A stretch of DNA of 64,000 nucleotides from an uncultured Halobacteriovorax sp. (GTDB taxonomy: Bacteria; Bdellovibrionota; Bacteriovoracia; Bacteriovoracales; Bacteriovoracaceae), in contig CAJXVS010000001.1 in NCBI GenBank assembly GCA_913061265.1, positions 186,001-250,000 on the forward strand, written 5' to 3'. Positions within the stretch are counted from its first letter, which is position 1, and the number at the start of each line of letters is the position of its first letter. The notes beneath the pieces were generated by a model that saw only the letters and a program-made list of their open reading frames with translations, had not been told where the DNA came from and ran no database searches. The translations under genes and the position numbers were made by a program. Below are positions 54,764 to 62,988 of the stretch, piece by piece.

Positions 54764-55768
54764 TTACTTGCTAAGACCACCGGAAGTCTTTGAATCTTGA
54801 GGGGCATTTAAAGAGTCTCCGCCAGAGCCCTCTCCGCCTTGATGACTTGAATCATTTTCACTACTTTTAGAATCTGTATCGATTGATTTTTGCCCCTTCG
54901 TTTGAGACCTATCAAGGCCCTCAAAGACGCGGTCTTTTGATTTAACTGTGCAGTCCTTTGATACTTTTTCTCCTTCAACATTAGAATTAACTAAAGCTTC
55001 CGGCGCTTCAAAACCTTCGGTGCAAAAAGAAAACTGCGGGGCCGCGTGAGCGCGAAAGAACTTAAAGAACTCTCCCCTATTATTTCCCGTTAAGGCCTTT
55101 AGTAAAAAATTCTCAGATGGAGCTGGCCCAAAGAGTTTCCCGGTGGTCTTAATTTGTTTCTTTAAAATCTCTAAGACGCAGCTAAAAGAATAACTCGGCT
55201 CCATAAAATCCCATTCGTCTTTATCAGCGCAGGCGCCACCGACTGGTCCTACTATTGAGGGGTCTAATCCAAACAGACCGCGGCCGCTTCCCTCTTTAAA
55301 GGATGGATCAAAGCCACTTTGAGATCTAGCAATAGAGGCCATAAAAAGCGCCCAGAATCTTTTCTTATCGGCCTTGCCGGCGCTTTTTAATCCACGGCAA
55401 CCAAGATCAGATAACTCATCACCTGAGAGGCCTAGGTCATCGTTAATGAATTCAGGATGATCTTCTTCTAAGCTCTCCCCAATAGATTTATTCCAACTAT
55501 CATCCCACCTATAAGAGATATCTCTTCCCACAAGATTGGTTGAGATCTTGGCGTAACCATCGTGATAAAATTTTTTCTCATTTTTGGGAGTTGCTGCTTG
55601 TTCTTCTAAGCAGTGAACTGACTGAGGTGTTACCGCTCGCTCTAGGTAATTATTCACTTGAGCAGAACCAGGAATGCCGGCCCTTTTATCAGGAAGGGGC
55701 GCTTTAGCAAAAGGATTGCAAGAGGCCATTAGTAAAATAAATGGTAGAATTAGATAAGCAGTTCTCAT
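54764..55768 (-). CDS. Lipoprotein resembling a lytic transglycosylase, catalytic Glu missing
   Basis: A 334-residue lipoprotein with lipobox LMASC (Cys17). WALFMASIARSQSGFDPSF near 139-157, then GRGLFGLDPSI near 163, aligns with the SLT lytic transglycosylase pattern (A-x-x-E-S-x-F-x-P, G-x-x-G-L-x-Q). The catalytic Glu position is Gln150, and the GLMQ motif reads GLFGLD. Family membership is inferred from this pattern and not certain; if right, it is probably an inactive, glycan-binding relative. Eight Cys outside the lipobox suggest disulfides. The last 75 residues are a low-complexity Ser/Gly/Asp/Lys tail. It is followed on the same strand by the coiled-coil gene. Confidence 0.65.
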   Translation of the reverse strand: MRTAYLILPFILLMASCNPFAKAPLPDKRAGIPGSAQVNNYLERAVTPQSVHCLEEQAATPKNEKKFYHDGYAKISTNLVGRDISYRWDDSWNKSIGESLEEDHPEFINDDLGLSGDELSDLGCRGLKSAGKADKKRFWALFMASIARSQSGFDPSFKEGSGRGLFGLDPSIVGPVGGACADKDEWDFMEPSYSFSCVLEILKKQIKTTGKLFGPAPSENFLLKALTGNNRGEFFKFFRAHAAPQFSFCTEGFEAPEALVNSNVEGEKVSKDCTVKSKDRVFEGLDRSQTKGQKSIDTDSKSSENDSSHQGGEGSGGDSLNAPQDSKTSGGLSK

Positions 55769-55819
55769 AGTTCTCTAGAGCTTATCGGTTAGTTGATAAA
55801 TTTACTTTAGTATTAAGAA

Positions 55820-56494
55820 TTACTGATACTTAGCGTAGTCATACCAGAGGGACTTGAGCTCTTCGGCCGCTGTTCTCTGCTTAGCTTTGAGATTTCTTCT
55901 GTTTAGATAATCAAGAACGCTCTCTACTTTTCCACTAAGCTTCTCTCTTCTTACCCAAACTGATTGAAGAAATAATCTTTCATCTTCAAGCCATAGGTCA
56001 TAAAAAAGTGAGATGGACAGAAGTCTATTTCTGCCAAAGTTAAAAGTAGGATGATTGGCGTAATCCATATCATCACTGATAATCATGCCTGTTTGGTCAA
56101 GGTACTCCATAGATTTTTTAAAGATATAATAATCCATCTCAATCATATGAGGCAGTTTTACTCCCCCAAGCTTTTTTTCTAGGTCGTATCTAACAAGGCC
56201 TTGAAAAAGAATCCATGAGATATACTCATGACCTGCTGCTCTAAGGGCCCAGTTTAGTCTCAAGATCTTTTTTCCAAAAGAACTTTTGATCTCATACTCT
56301 TCTTTCATAGTTCCAAATTTAATCAGGTCTGCGCCGTGAACATTCTCATAAAAGCCAGCGTGAAGTCTTCCAAGCTGAGTTGATTTAACAAAGTTTTCTT
56401 TAGCGCGAAGAATCTTATAGTGAGGGCCCTGTGCAAAAGAAGATGCTGCTATGAAAAAGATGGCAAGCGCCGCTAATGATCGTAGGAAGAACAT
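55820..56494 (-). CDS. Secreted protein of unknown function
   Basis: A 224-residue protein with a signal peptide ending SSFAQG near residue 22. The mature part is alpha-helical and rich in aromatic residues, with a WALRAAGHEYISWILFQGLVRY segment near 82 and a MDYYIFKKSMEYLDQTGM helix near 124. It has one Cys-free fold and a basic end. No family is recognised. AGGGG is 9 bases before the ATG. It lies 51 bases upstream of the lipoprotein gene on the same strand; the two may form a transcript. Confidence 0.72.
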   Translation of the reverse strand: MFFLRSLAALAIFFIAASSFAQGPHYKILRAKENFVKSTQLGRLHAGFYENVHGADLIKFGTMKEEYEIKSSFGKKILRLNWALRAAGHEYISWILFQGLVRYDLEKKLGGVKLPHMIEMDYYIFKKSMEYLDQTGMIISDDMDYANHPTFNFGRNRLLSISLFYDLWLEDERLFLQSVWVRREKLSGKVESVLDYLNRRNLKAKQRTAAEELKSLWYDYAKYQ

Positions 56495-56569
56495 ATTTTA
56501 GACCCCTCTAAAAAGTAGTTATAGTAAAAGTTTTACGTAAAAGGCAGGCCTGCGTCAAGAAAGCGGGGA

Positions 56570-57442
56570 CTAGATGTCGCGTAGCGCTTCTTGAATCAGT
56601 GCAGTAAGTTGTCGACTTGCCGTACTCTTTTGAATATCAGCGCGATAAATTAAGCACAAACGATCTGAGAACTTTGGAAACTGGCTACCTAAGACTTCCA
56701 TCTTCTTAGCTTCATCCCCTACAACTCTCCCGGGTAAGATCCCTACTCCTGCTCCACTTAGAACAAGTTCCTTAATCACTTCTAAGTTACTCGAGGTGAT
56801 GATTCTTTTAAAAGTAATCTTCTTCTTAGCTAGCTTTGCAAGGAGGTCTTGAGATTGACTTAGATCAGGTTCTACGATCAAAACCTTCTCATCACTATTC
56901 ATATCATTGGCAGAGGTCTTCTTTTTACTCTTCCAAAAAGAGACTTCGTCTTTAAAGAGCTCTCTAATTACTAGATCTGGATGAGAAACGGGGTTGATCA
57001 CCAAACCAAAGTCGAGCTTAAAGCTAATAATGTCTTCTGTTAGTTTTCTAGAGAGGTCATGAACAAACTTAAACTCAAGACCTGGGTATTGATTTAATAA
57101 CTGAGGCACAAAATGCTTAACAGTATAAAGAGCGACGGAGCTATGAAGACCAAGACTATAGCGTCCTCTTAAGTTCTCTGCGTCCTTAGCAGATTCTTCT
57201 TTAAGAGATTCCCAATCATCAAGGAGAGCCCGGGCCCCAGTGAAGAGTTTTTCACCAGACTTGGTTAAGGTCACTCCGCCCTTTCCTCTTAAAAGAAGCT
57301 GCTGGTCAAAAGCGATCTCAAGTCTTTTCATACTTTGACTAAGAGCGGGTTGAGTTACGCCGAGTCTTTCTGCTGCGCGGCTCATATTTCCTGTATTCGC
57401 CACTTCAAGAAAGAAACTTAGATCTGCTGCATTAGGTAACAT
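56570..57442 (-). CDS. LysR-family transcription regulator
   Basis: A 290-residue LTTR. The winged helix-turn-helix occupies residues 6-65 (LSFFLEVANTGNMSRAAERLGVTQPALSQSMKRLE), and the effector-binding domain, two periplasmic-binding-protein-like lobes, covers about 90-290. GGGAG is 6 bases before the ATG. It is divergent from the sdhCAB operon with 176 bases between starts, the usual position of a regulator that acts on its neighbour. A link to succinate dehydrogenase control or to an organic-acid effector is plausible but unproven. No LTTR box could be confirmed by eye. Confidence 0.9.
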   Translation of the reverse strand: MLPNAADLSFFLEVANTGNMSRAAERLGVTQPALSQSMKRLEIAFDQQLLLRGKGGVTLTKSGEKLFTGARALLDDWESLKEESAKDAENLRGRYSLGLHSSVALYTVKHFVPQLLNQYPGLEFKFVHDLSRKLTEDIISFKLDFGLVINPVSHPDLVIRELFKDEVSFWKSKKKTSANDMNSDEKVLIVEPDLSQSQDLLAKLAKKKITFKRIITSSNLEVIKELVLSGAGVGILPGRVVGDEAKKMEVLGSQFPKFSDRLCLIYRADIQKSTASRQLTALIQEALRDI

Positions 57443-57618
57443 ACTGACTCCCGTCTACTTATCACAAACCGATTGGTGATAATCAAAACTTATATATCAA
57501 CGCATAGGGCAAGTCTAGCTTTTTTTAGGCCAGCCCATCTTTATAGTTAACTCCCTGAACGCTTAGGTGTAATATGAATCTGTTTGAAATTACTAGAAAT
57601 ATGAAAAGGAGTTTTCTC

Positions 57619-58296
57619 ATGAGCACGAGTCTGGTTGCTAGATTTAGCACGTCAGTCGTTAAGAAAGTGGCTATGGGTATTACAGGTCTTCTTCTGTGCG
57701 GATTTTTAATCAGTCACCTTACCGGTAACTTTTTAATCTTCGTCGGCCCAGATGCATTTAACCTCTATGCCCATACACTAACATCTAACCCTCTCATCTA
57801 TGGAGCAGAAGCTATTTTAATGGCCATCTTCTTAGGTCACTTATTTATGGCCGTAAGATTAGTCATCGAAAATAAATTAGCTAGACCGACTCCTTATTAT
57901 GTGAAAAAGCCTACAGGCCACGGAGCAACCTTTGCTTCGTCGACGATGCCTTATACGGGATTAATCATTCTTATCTTTCTTGTTCTTCACTTGATTCAGT
58001 TTAAGTATGGAACTTATTTTGAAACCACAGTTGATGGCGTCACGATGAGAAACTTATATAAGACTGTGATTGATTTCTTCACAAGCCCAGTAAACGTAGT
58101 TCTTTATATCGTGGCCATGGCAGCCTTATCTCTCCATGTTAGTCACGGTTTTTGGTCTGCCTTTCAATCGGTTGGTTTTAATCATCCAAAGTACACTCCC
58201 TGTATTAATACTCTCGGTAAGATCTTTGCCGTAGTTGTATTTCTTGGATACTCATCTTTACCAATCTTCTGTTTTCTTCAAGGAGGTCAGTCGTGA
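57619..58296 (+). CDS. sdhC: Succinate dehydrogenase cytochrome b subunit (type B)
   Basis: The single membrane subunit of a type B succinate:quinone oxidoreductase, which carries two hemes b and the quinone site. Five hydrophobic segments span about residues 15-36, 60-82, 112-130, 155-180 and 192-215. His residues that can bind heme lie in SHLTGNF, GHLFM, VLHLIQF and LHVSHGF. At 225 residues it is of the b558 class with no separate SdhD. The start is ATG 57619 (AGGAG 7 bases upstream); an upstream in-frame ATG at 57574 would add 15 residues without support. It overlaps sdhA by 4 bases. Confidence 0.92.
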   Translation: MSTSLVARFSTSVVKKVAMGITGLLLCGFLISHLTGNFLIFVGPDAFNLYAHTLTSNPLIYGAEAILMAIFLGHLFMAVRLVIENKLARPTPYYVKKPTGHGATFASSTMPYTGLIILIFLVLHLIQFKYGTYFETTVDGVTMRNLYKTVIDFFTSPVNVVLYIVAMAALSLHVSHGFWSAFQSVGFNHPKYTPCINTLGKIFAVVVFLGYSSLPIFCFLQGGQS

Positions 58297-60221
58297 GCAT
58301 TAAGAAACTAGACGGAAAAGTTCCAGCAGGTCCTATTAAAACAAAATGGGATCAGTATAAGTTTGATATGAAACTGGTTAACCCAGCTAATAAAAGAAAG
58401 TTCAAGGTTATCGTTCTTGGAACGGGCCTGGCCGGAGCTTCTGCTTCAGCTACACTTGCTGAACTTGGTTATCATGTTGACGCTTTTTGTATTCAAGATT
58501 CAGCCAGACGTGCCCATTCAATTGCGGCTCAAGGTGGGGTTAACGCTGCTAAAGCTTACCCAAATGATGGGGATTCAATCTGGCGTCTTTTTTACGATAC
58601 AGTAAAAGGCGGCGATTATAGAGCTAGAGAGGCCAATGTTTATAGGCTTGCTCAAGTTTCAAATAATATTATCGATCAATGCGCGGCTCAAGGTGTTCCT
58701 TTTGCTAGAGAGTATGGCGGAACTTTATCAAACAGATCGTTTGGTGGAGCTCAGGTTTCAAGAACTTTCTATGCTAGAGGACAAACAGGTCAGCAGCTTC
58801 TTCTTGGGGCCTACTCGGCCATGATGAAAGAAGTAAATAAAGGCAAGATCACAGTTCATACAAGAAGTGAGATGGTTGAACTTGTTATGGTTAACGGTAA
58901 GGCCCGTGGAGTGATCACAAGAAATATCATCACTGGCGCCTTTGAAAAACATGCGGCTGACGCTGTTCTTCTTTGTACTGGTGGATATGGAAATGTTTAT
59001 TTCTTATCAACTAATGCCATGACTTCAAATAGTTCTGCTGCTTGGAAGTGTTATAAAAAAGGCGCTTATTTCGCCAACCCTTGTTACACTCAGATTCACC
59101 CTACTTGTATTCCTGTTCATGGAGAAGGTCAGTCAAAGCTAACGCTTATGAGTGAGTCTTTAAGAAACGACGGAAGAGTTTGGGTTCCAAAAGAAAAAGG
59201 CGACTCAAGAAAACCAGCTGACATTCCTGACGAGGAACGTGATTACTATCTTGAAACTAAGTACCCTTCCTTTGGTAACTTGGTTCCAAGAGATGTCGCC
59301 TCGAGGAATGCTAAGTTAGTTGTTGATGAAAAGCGTGGTGTTGGAGCAACTAGTGTTGCTGTCTATCTTGACTTCAGAGACGCTATTAAGCGTGATGGAA
59401 AAGATCTGATTAAAGAAAAGTATGGAAACCTCTTTGATATGTACAACCGTATCACGGATGCTGACCCCTACTCAGAACCTATGATGATCTACCCTGCTGT
59501 TCATTATACTATGGGCGGAATCTGGGTTGATTATAACCTTCAAACTTCAGTAAAAGGTCTCTTCGCTCTTGGTGAAGCTAACTTTTCTGATCACGGTGCT
59601 AACCGTCTTGGTGCTTCTGCTCTTATGCAGGGACTCGCTGATGGATATTTTGTTGTTCCTTATACTCTTGGTAACTACCTAGTAACTGAGAAGCCTGAGC
59701 AAGAAAATGTAACCGCTGATAACAAAGAATTCGACGAAGCTCTAAGTTCTGCGAAAGCTCACTTTGATAAGCTTATGAGCATCGGTGGAAACCGCTCTGT
59801 TGATAGCTTTCATAAGGAGCTTGGTCTTCTTATGTGGGAATATGTGGGAATGGGTAGAAACGAAGCCGGTCTTAAGAAGGGCATCGAGGAGATTAAGAAA
59901 CTCCGCGTTGAATTTTGGAAGAACGTTAAAGTCACTGGAACTATCGAGGGCATCAATGTTGAGCTTGAAAAAGCAAACAGAGTTGCTGACTTTTTAGAAC
60001 TTGGTGAGCTAATGGCAAGAGACGCACTCGAAAGAGTTGAATCTTGTGGTGGTCATTTTAGAGAAGAATCTCAGACAGAAGAAAATGAAGCTAAACGTGA
60101 TGATGATAACTTTGCTCACGTTGCCGCTTGGGAATATGCTGGCGAGAACAATGACCCGATTAGAAACATTGAGGAATTAACATTTGAAAATGTTGCCCTC
60201 ACTCAAAGATCTTATAAATAG
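58293..60221 (+). CDS. sdhA: Succinate dehydrogenase flavoprotein subunit
   Basis: The 642-residue FAD subunit that oxidises succinate to fumarate. [20 protein letters not shown] near residue 37 is the Rossmann FAD site. [15 protein letters not shown] near 71 holds the His for covalent FAD. Active-site regions include [26 protein letters not shown] (catalytic Arg) and [12 protein letters not shown]. The large size and insertions ([18 protein letters not shown]) fit the type B enzyme of Bacteroidetes and Bdellovibrio relatives. GTG start at 58293, preceded by AAGGAGG. Middle gene of sdhCAB. Confidence 0.97.
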   Translation: MSIKKLDGKVPAGPIKTKWDQYKFDMKLVNPANKRKFKVIVLGTGLAGASASATLAELGYHVDAFCIQDSARRAHSIAAQGGVNAAKAYPNDGDSIWRLFYDTVKGGDYRAREANVYRLAQVSNNIIDQCAAQGVPFAREYGGTLSNRSFGGAQVSRTFYARGQTGQQLLLGAYSAMMKEVNKGKITVHTRSEMVELVMVNGKARGVITRNIITGAFEKHAADAVLLCTGGYGNVYFLSTNAMTSNSSAAWKCYKKGAYFANPCYTQIHPTCIPVHGEGQSKLTLMSESLRNDGRVWVPKEKGDSRKPADIPDEERDYYLETKYPSFGNLVPRDVASRNAKLVVDEKRGVGATSVAVYLDFRDAIKRDGKDLIKEKYGNLFDMYNRITDADPYSEPMMIYPAVHYTMGGIWVDYNLQTSVKGLFALGEANFSDHGANRLGASALMQGLADGYFVVPYTLGNYLVTEKPEQENVTADNKEFDEALSSAKAHFDKLMSIGGNRSVDSFHKELGLLMWEYVGMGRNEAGLKKGIEEIKKLRVEFWKNVKVTGTIEGINVELEKANRVADFLELGELMARDALERVESCGGHFREESQTEENEAKRDDDNFAHVAAWEYAGENNDPIRNIEELTFENVALTQRSYK

Positions 60222-60233
60222 GTGGAGTGTTAG

Positions 60234-61001
60234 ATGAGTAATGCAAATAATATGTCCCTTAAGTTAAAAGTTTGGCGTCAGAACGACGAGAAATCAAAAG
60301 GCAAGATGGTTGATTATAGTCTTGATGATGTCTCTCCTGATTCTTCTTTTCTTGAGATGATTGATCAACTCAATGAAAAATTAATTGATAAGGGTGATGA
60401 GCCGATCGCTTTTGATCACGATTGCCGTGAAGGAATTTGCGGAATGTGCTCAATGATGATCAATGGTCAGGCCCATGGTCCTGAAGCGGAGACAACAACT
60501 TGTCAGCTTCATATGAGAAAGTTCAAAGACGGCGATACCATTGCTATTGAACCCTTTAGAGCGAAGGCCTTTCCGGTTCATAAAGACTTAATGGTAGATA
60601 GATCATCTTTTGACGCTATTATTCAAGCTGGTGGTTACGTCAATGTGAATACAGGGAACGCTCAAGATGCCAACGCTATCTTAATCCCTAAGGTGGACGC
60701 AGATCTCGCCATGGATGCAGCAGCTTGTATTGGTTGTGGCGCTTGTGTCGCTAGTTGTAAGAACGCTTCAGCGATGCTCTTTGTATCAGCTAAGGTTTCT
60801 CAACTCGCTCTTCTTCCGCAAGGAAAGATTGAACGTGAGCAGAGAGTTCTTGATATGGTCGATAAGATGGACAGCCTTGGTTTTGGAAACTGCACAAACG
60901 AAGCAGAATGCGAAGCTAGTTGCCCTAAAGCGATTAGCATTTCAAATATTGCTAGGTTAAACCGTGAGTTTCTTTCAGCGGCGGTTAAGAGTAGATCCTA
61001 A
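60234..61001 (+). CDS. sdhB: Succinate dehydrogenase iron-sulfur subunit
   Basis: The 255-residue electron-transfer subunit. The [2Fe-2S] cluster is bound by [10 protein letters not shown] and a later Cys in TTTCQ (residues about 64-93). The C-terminal domain has the [4Fe-4S] motif [11 protein letters not shown] near 163 and CEASCPKAI near 228, with the [3Fe-4S] region shared. It passes electrons from FAD in SdhA to quinone in SdhC. It lies 12 bases after sdhA and its stop codon overlaps the next start (TAATG), so the SprT-like gene is read on the same message. Confidence 0.97.
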   Translation: MSNANNMSLKLKVWRQNDEKSKGKMVDYSLDDVSPDSSFLEMIDQLNEKLIDKGDEPIAFDHDCREGICGMCSMMINGQAHGPEAETTTCQLHMRKFKDGDTIAIEPFRAKAFPVHKDLMVDRSSFDAIIQAGGYVNVNTGNAQDANAILIPKVDADLAMDAAACIGCGACVASCKNASAMLFVSAKVSQLALLPQGKIEREQRVLDMVDKMDSLGFGNCTNEAECEASCPKAISISNIARLNREFLSAAVKSRS

Positions 61002-62089
61002 TGCGGGTCTACTCCTCAACACTGAATGCCTTTTGCACTCGTCTTAAGGCAGAAGTAAAAACTATCCTCATCACTGAGATGGGGATAGAGGTCAAGCGGA
61101 GCCGTTTTCTTTTTAACGGCTACCTCTACCCCTTTAGTATCATCACCTTTGAATCCCCTAAGCAGCTCGGCTATTTTAACGGGGAAAATTATCAAATCGG
61201 AATTAATAAGAACTTAGTCTACCTGGCCAAGCCAGAAGTCTTAAAGAATATCCTTCGCCATGAACTGGCTCATCTTTATATCTTTTTAACTAAAGGCCCG
61301 ACTGAGCAGGCCCATGGCACTTCGTTTCGTGAAGTCTGTACCAAGTTTGGCTGGGGCACAGAAGTCTCTAGCGCCTACGCGGATATCAAGGAAGAAAATA
61401 AGCTAACCTCAGCCCCGGAGTTTGAGAAGATCCTCTCTCGAATAGAGAAACTCTTGAGCCTAGCAAAAAGCGCCAATCAGCATGAGGCCACGGCCGCCAC
61501 GGCCAAGGCGAACGAACTTCTGATGAAGTACAACTTAGAGCTTTTTAAGAAAGATCCCAGTGAGGCTGAAGAGGAAGTCTTTGTTAAGAATATCTATGAG
61601 GCGAAAAGAACAAATGTTCAAATGAACGCCCTCTATGAAATCTTAATTCATTTTTATATCCAGCCTGTTCTCAATAGAACAAGTAAGAAGGTCTATCTTG
61701 AGGCCATAGGTTCAAGAGTAAATGTTGAAATGGCCGATTACCTGGCCAAATTCTTTGTAGCAGAATTTGAAAGGCTCTATAAAGATTCAGGACTCAAGGG
61801 GGTTTCAGCTAAGAATTCTTTTATAAAAGGAATAGCTGAAGGCTTTAGTTCTAAGATCATCGCTCAAAAGAAATCTGACCCAGGGCTTAGTAAAGAGCTT
61901 GTTAAGTTAGATAATGTTCTTAAGTCTCAAGTGAAAATGGTCTATAGCCGTATGGGAAGTTCTGCGAGTTCATCTAAAAAGGTAGATCATGAGGCCCGCG
62001 CCCTAGGGCTTAAAGCGGGAAAAGATTTAAAGATTAAGAAAGGTTTAAACGAAGCTAAGAAACCAAAACTCCTAGGATTTTTAAAATGA
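61001..62089 (+). CDS. SprT-like metalloprotease domain fused to DUF2786
   Basis: A 362-residue cytoplasmic protein. The N-terminal 120 residues are SprT-like: HELAH at 87-91 gives two zinc His and the catalytic Glu, and H105 in HGTSF is the third ligand. About 140-180 is a DUF2786 segment (KILSRIEKLLSLAKSANQHEATAATAKANELLMKYNLE). The remaining 180 residues are helical and Lys-rich. DUF2786 proteins are seen with prophage and metalloprotease contexts but have no defined role. It is coupled to sdhB (one-base overlap) and to the thioesterase (4 bases). The operon linkage to succinate dehydrogenase looks coincidental. Confidence 0.85.
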   Translation: MRVYSSTLNAFCTRLKAEVKTILITEMGIEVKRSRFLFNGYLYPFSIITFESPKQLGYFNGENYQIGINKNLVYLAKPEVLKNILRHELAHLYIFLTKGPTEQAHGTSFREVCTKFGWGTEVSSAYADIKEENKLTSAPEFEKILSRIEKLLSLAKSANQHEATAATAKANELLMKYNLELFKKDPSEAEEEVFVKNIYEAKRTNVQMNALYEILIHFYIQPVLNRTSKKVYLEAIGSRVNVEMADYLAKFFVAEFERLYKDSGLKGVSAKNSFIKGIAEGFSSKIIAQKKSDPGLSKELVKLDNVLKSQVKMVYSRMGSSASSSKKVDHEARALGLKAGKDLKIKKGLNEAKKPKLLGFLK

Positions 62090-62529
62090 GCCCATCTGAG
62101 TTAATTGAACTTTATAAAAAGATTAATCAATTTGATAAGCATATGGATTTCTCTTTAAAGATTGAAGATGGAAAAGTGACTTATGAAGTGCTTATTGAAG
62201 ATAAGCACCTCTCAAGCCCTAATACCTGCCACGGCGGTGTCTTAGCGGGGCTTATGGATAATGTCCTTGGCGTGACGGCCCTGGCTTACGCCGTCACTGA
62301 GGATAAGCTCTGTTCAACAGTAGAATTTAAGATAAATTATTTAAACCCGGCGCTTAAAGGCGATAAGATTTTTGGGGAAGCAGTAATAGACTATAAAGGT
62401 CAAAGACTGGTTGTAACTAGTGGAACCCTTAGAACCAAGGATAAGCTGATTGCTAAGGGACTTGGGACCTTTAACCTCTACCCTGCCTCAAAGAAGGACT
62501 TTTTTTCTCTGGAAACAAAGACCACCTAA
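62086..62529 (+). CDS. PaaI-family hotdog thioesterase
   Basis: A 147-residue hotdog-fold acyl-CoA thioesterase of the PaaI/YbgC-4HBT type. LSSPNTCHGGVLAGLMDNVLGVTALAYAV near 44-73 includes the family's H-G-G-x-x-x-x-L-x-D active-site helix, and TVEFKINYLNPALKGDKIFGEA near 82 is the following beta strand. It should hydrolyse a CoA thioester; the acyl group is unknown. It overlaps the SprT-like gene by 4 bases (ATGA), so it belongs to the same transcript. Confidence 0.9.
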   Translation: MSPSELIELYKKINQFDKHMDFSLKIEDGKVTYEVLIEDKHLSSPNTCHGGVLAGLMDNVLGVTALAYAVTEDKLCSTVEFKINYLNPALKGDKIFGEAVIDYKGQRLVVTSGTLRTKDKLIAKGLGTFNLYPASKKDFFSLETKTT

Positions 62530-62559
62530 ATAAAATTTTCTTGAAACACTATTTGTTGA

Positions 62560-62571
62560 TATAATTTCCCT
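62560..62571 (+). promoter_or_regulatory. Extended -10 element abutting a GTG start
   Basis: TGATATAAT (62557-62565) is an extended -10, followed by exactly 6 bases and the GTG at 62572. A TTGAAA sits only 13 bases further upstream, too close for a normal -35. No ribosome binding site is present, so a leaderless message is likely. Confidence 0.55.
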
Positions 62572-62970
62572 GTGTCAGATTCAAAGAAGATAATTAAAAC
62601 ATTTATTGCCAGTTGTGCGGGGACCTTTAAGGCCTTCAACTATAAGTGTGAACTCTCTAAGTCTCAATCCACTATCTGGAACTTTGTGGCCAAGAACGAA
62701 GAAGGTGACAAGGTCTACGCGGTCTTTTGCGCTCCAAAACTAGATACTTCAAAGTCCCTTATCAAATTGGCCGTTAAAAAAGTAAGCGATATGCGCCTTG
62801 TGGTAGTAACGGCTCAGCATACTGAAGAGCAGCTAGAGGCCTCAAGAGAAGAGGGCTACGCTCTAGTCACACTAGATGTCTTAGCTAAGTTTGGGGATGA
62901 GATGATTGATCTGCGTTCTAAAGAAATTAACTCAGATCCTCTAGCATCCACCCGTGAAAAAGTATTCTAA
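62572..62970 (+). CDS. Small cytoplasmic protein of unknown function
   Basis: A 132-residue protein with no signal or membrane segment. A mixed alpha/beta sequence with KVYAVFCAPKLDTSK near 48 and MRLVVVTAQHTEEQLEASREEGYALVTLDVLAKFG near 74-108 resembles a nucleotide- or restriction-endonuclease-like sheet, but I recognise no family. The start is the GTG at 62572, supported by the -10 element just upstream. It is 42 bases after the thioesterase and 18 before the DUF2914 gene. Confidence 0.7.
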   Translation: MSDSKKIIKTFIASCAGTFKAFNYKCELSKSQSTIWNFVAKNEEGDKVYAVFCAPKLDTSKSLIKLAVKKVSDMRLVVVTAQHTEEQLEASREEGYALVTLDVLAKFGDEMIDLRSKEINSDPLASTREKVF

Positions 62971-62988
62971 TTCTATTAAGATCCTTTA

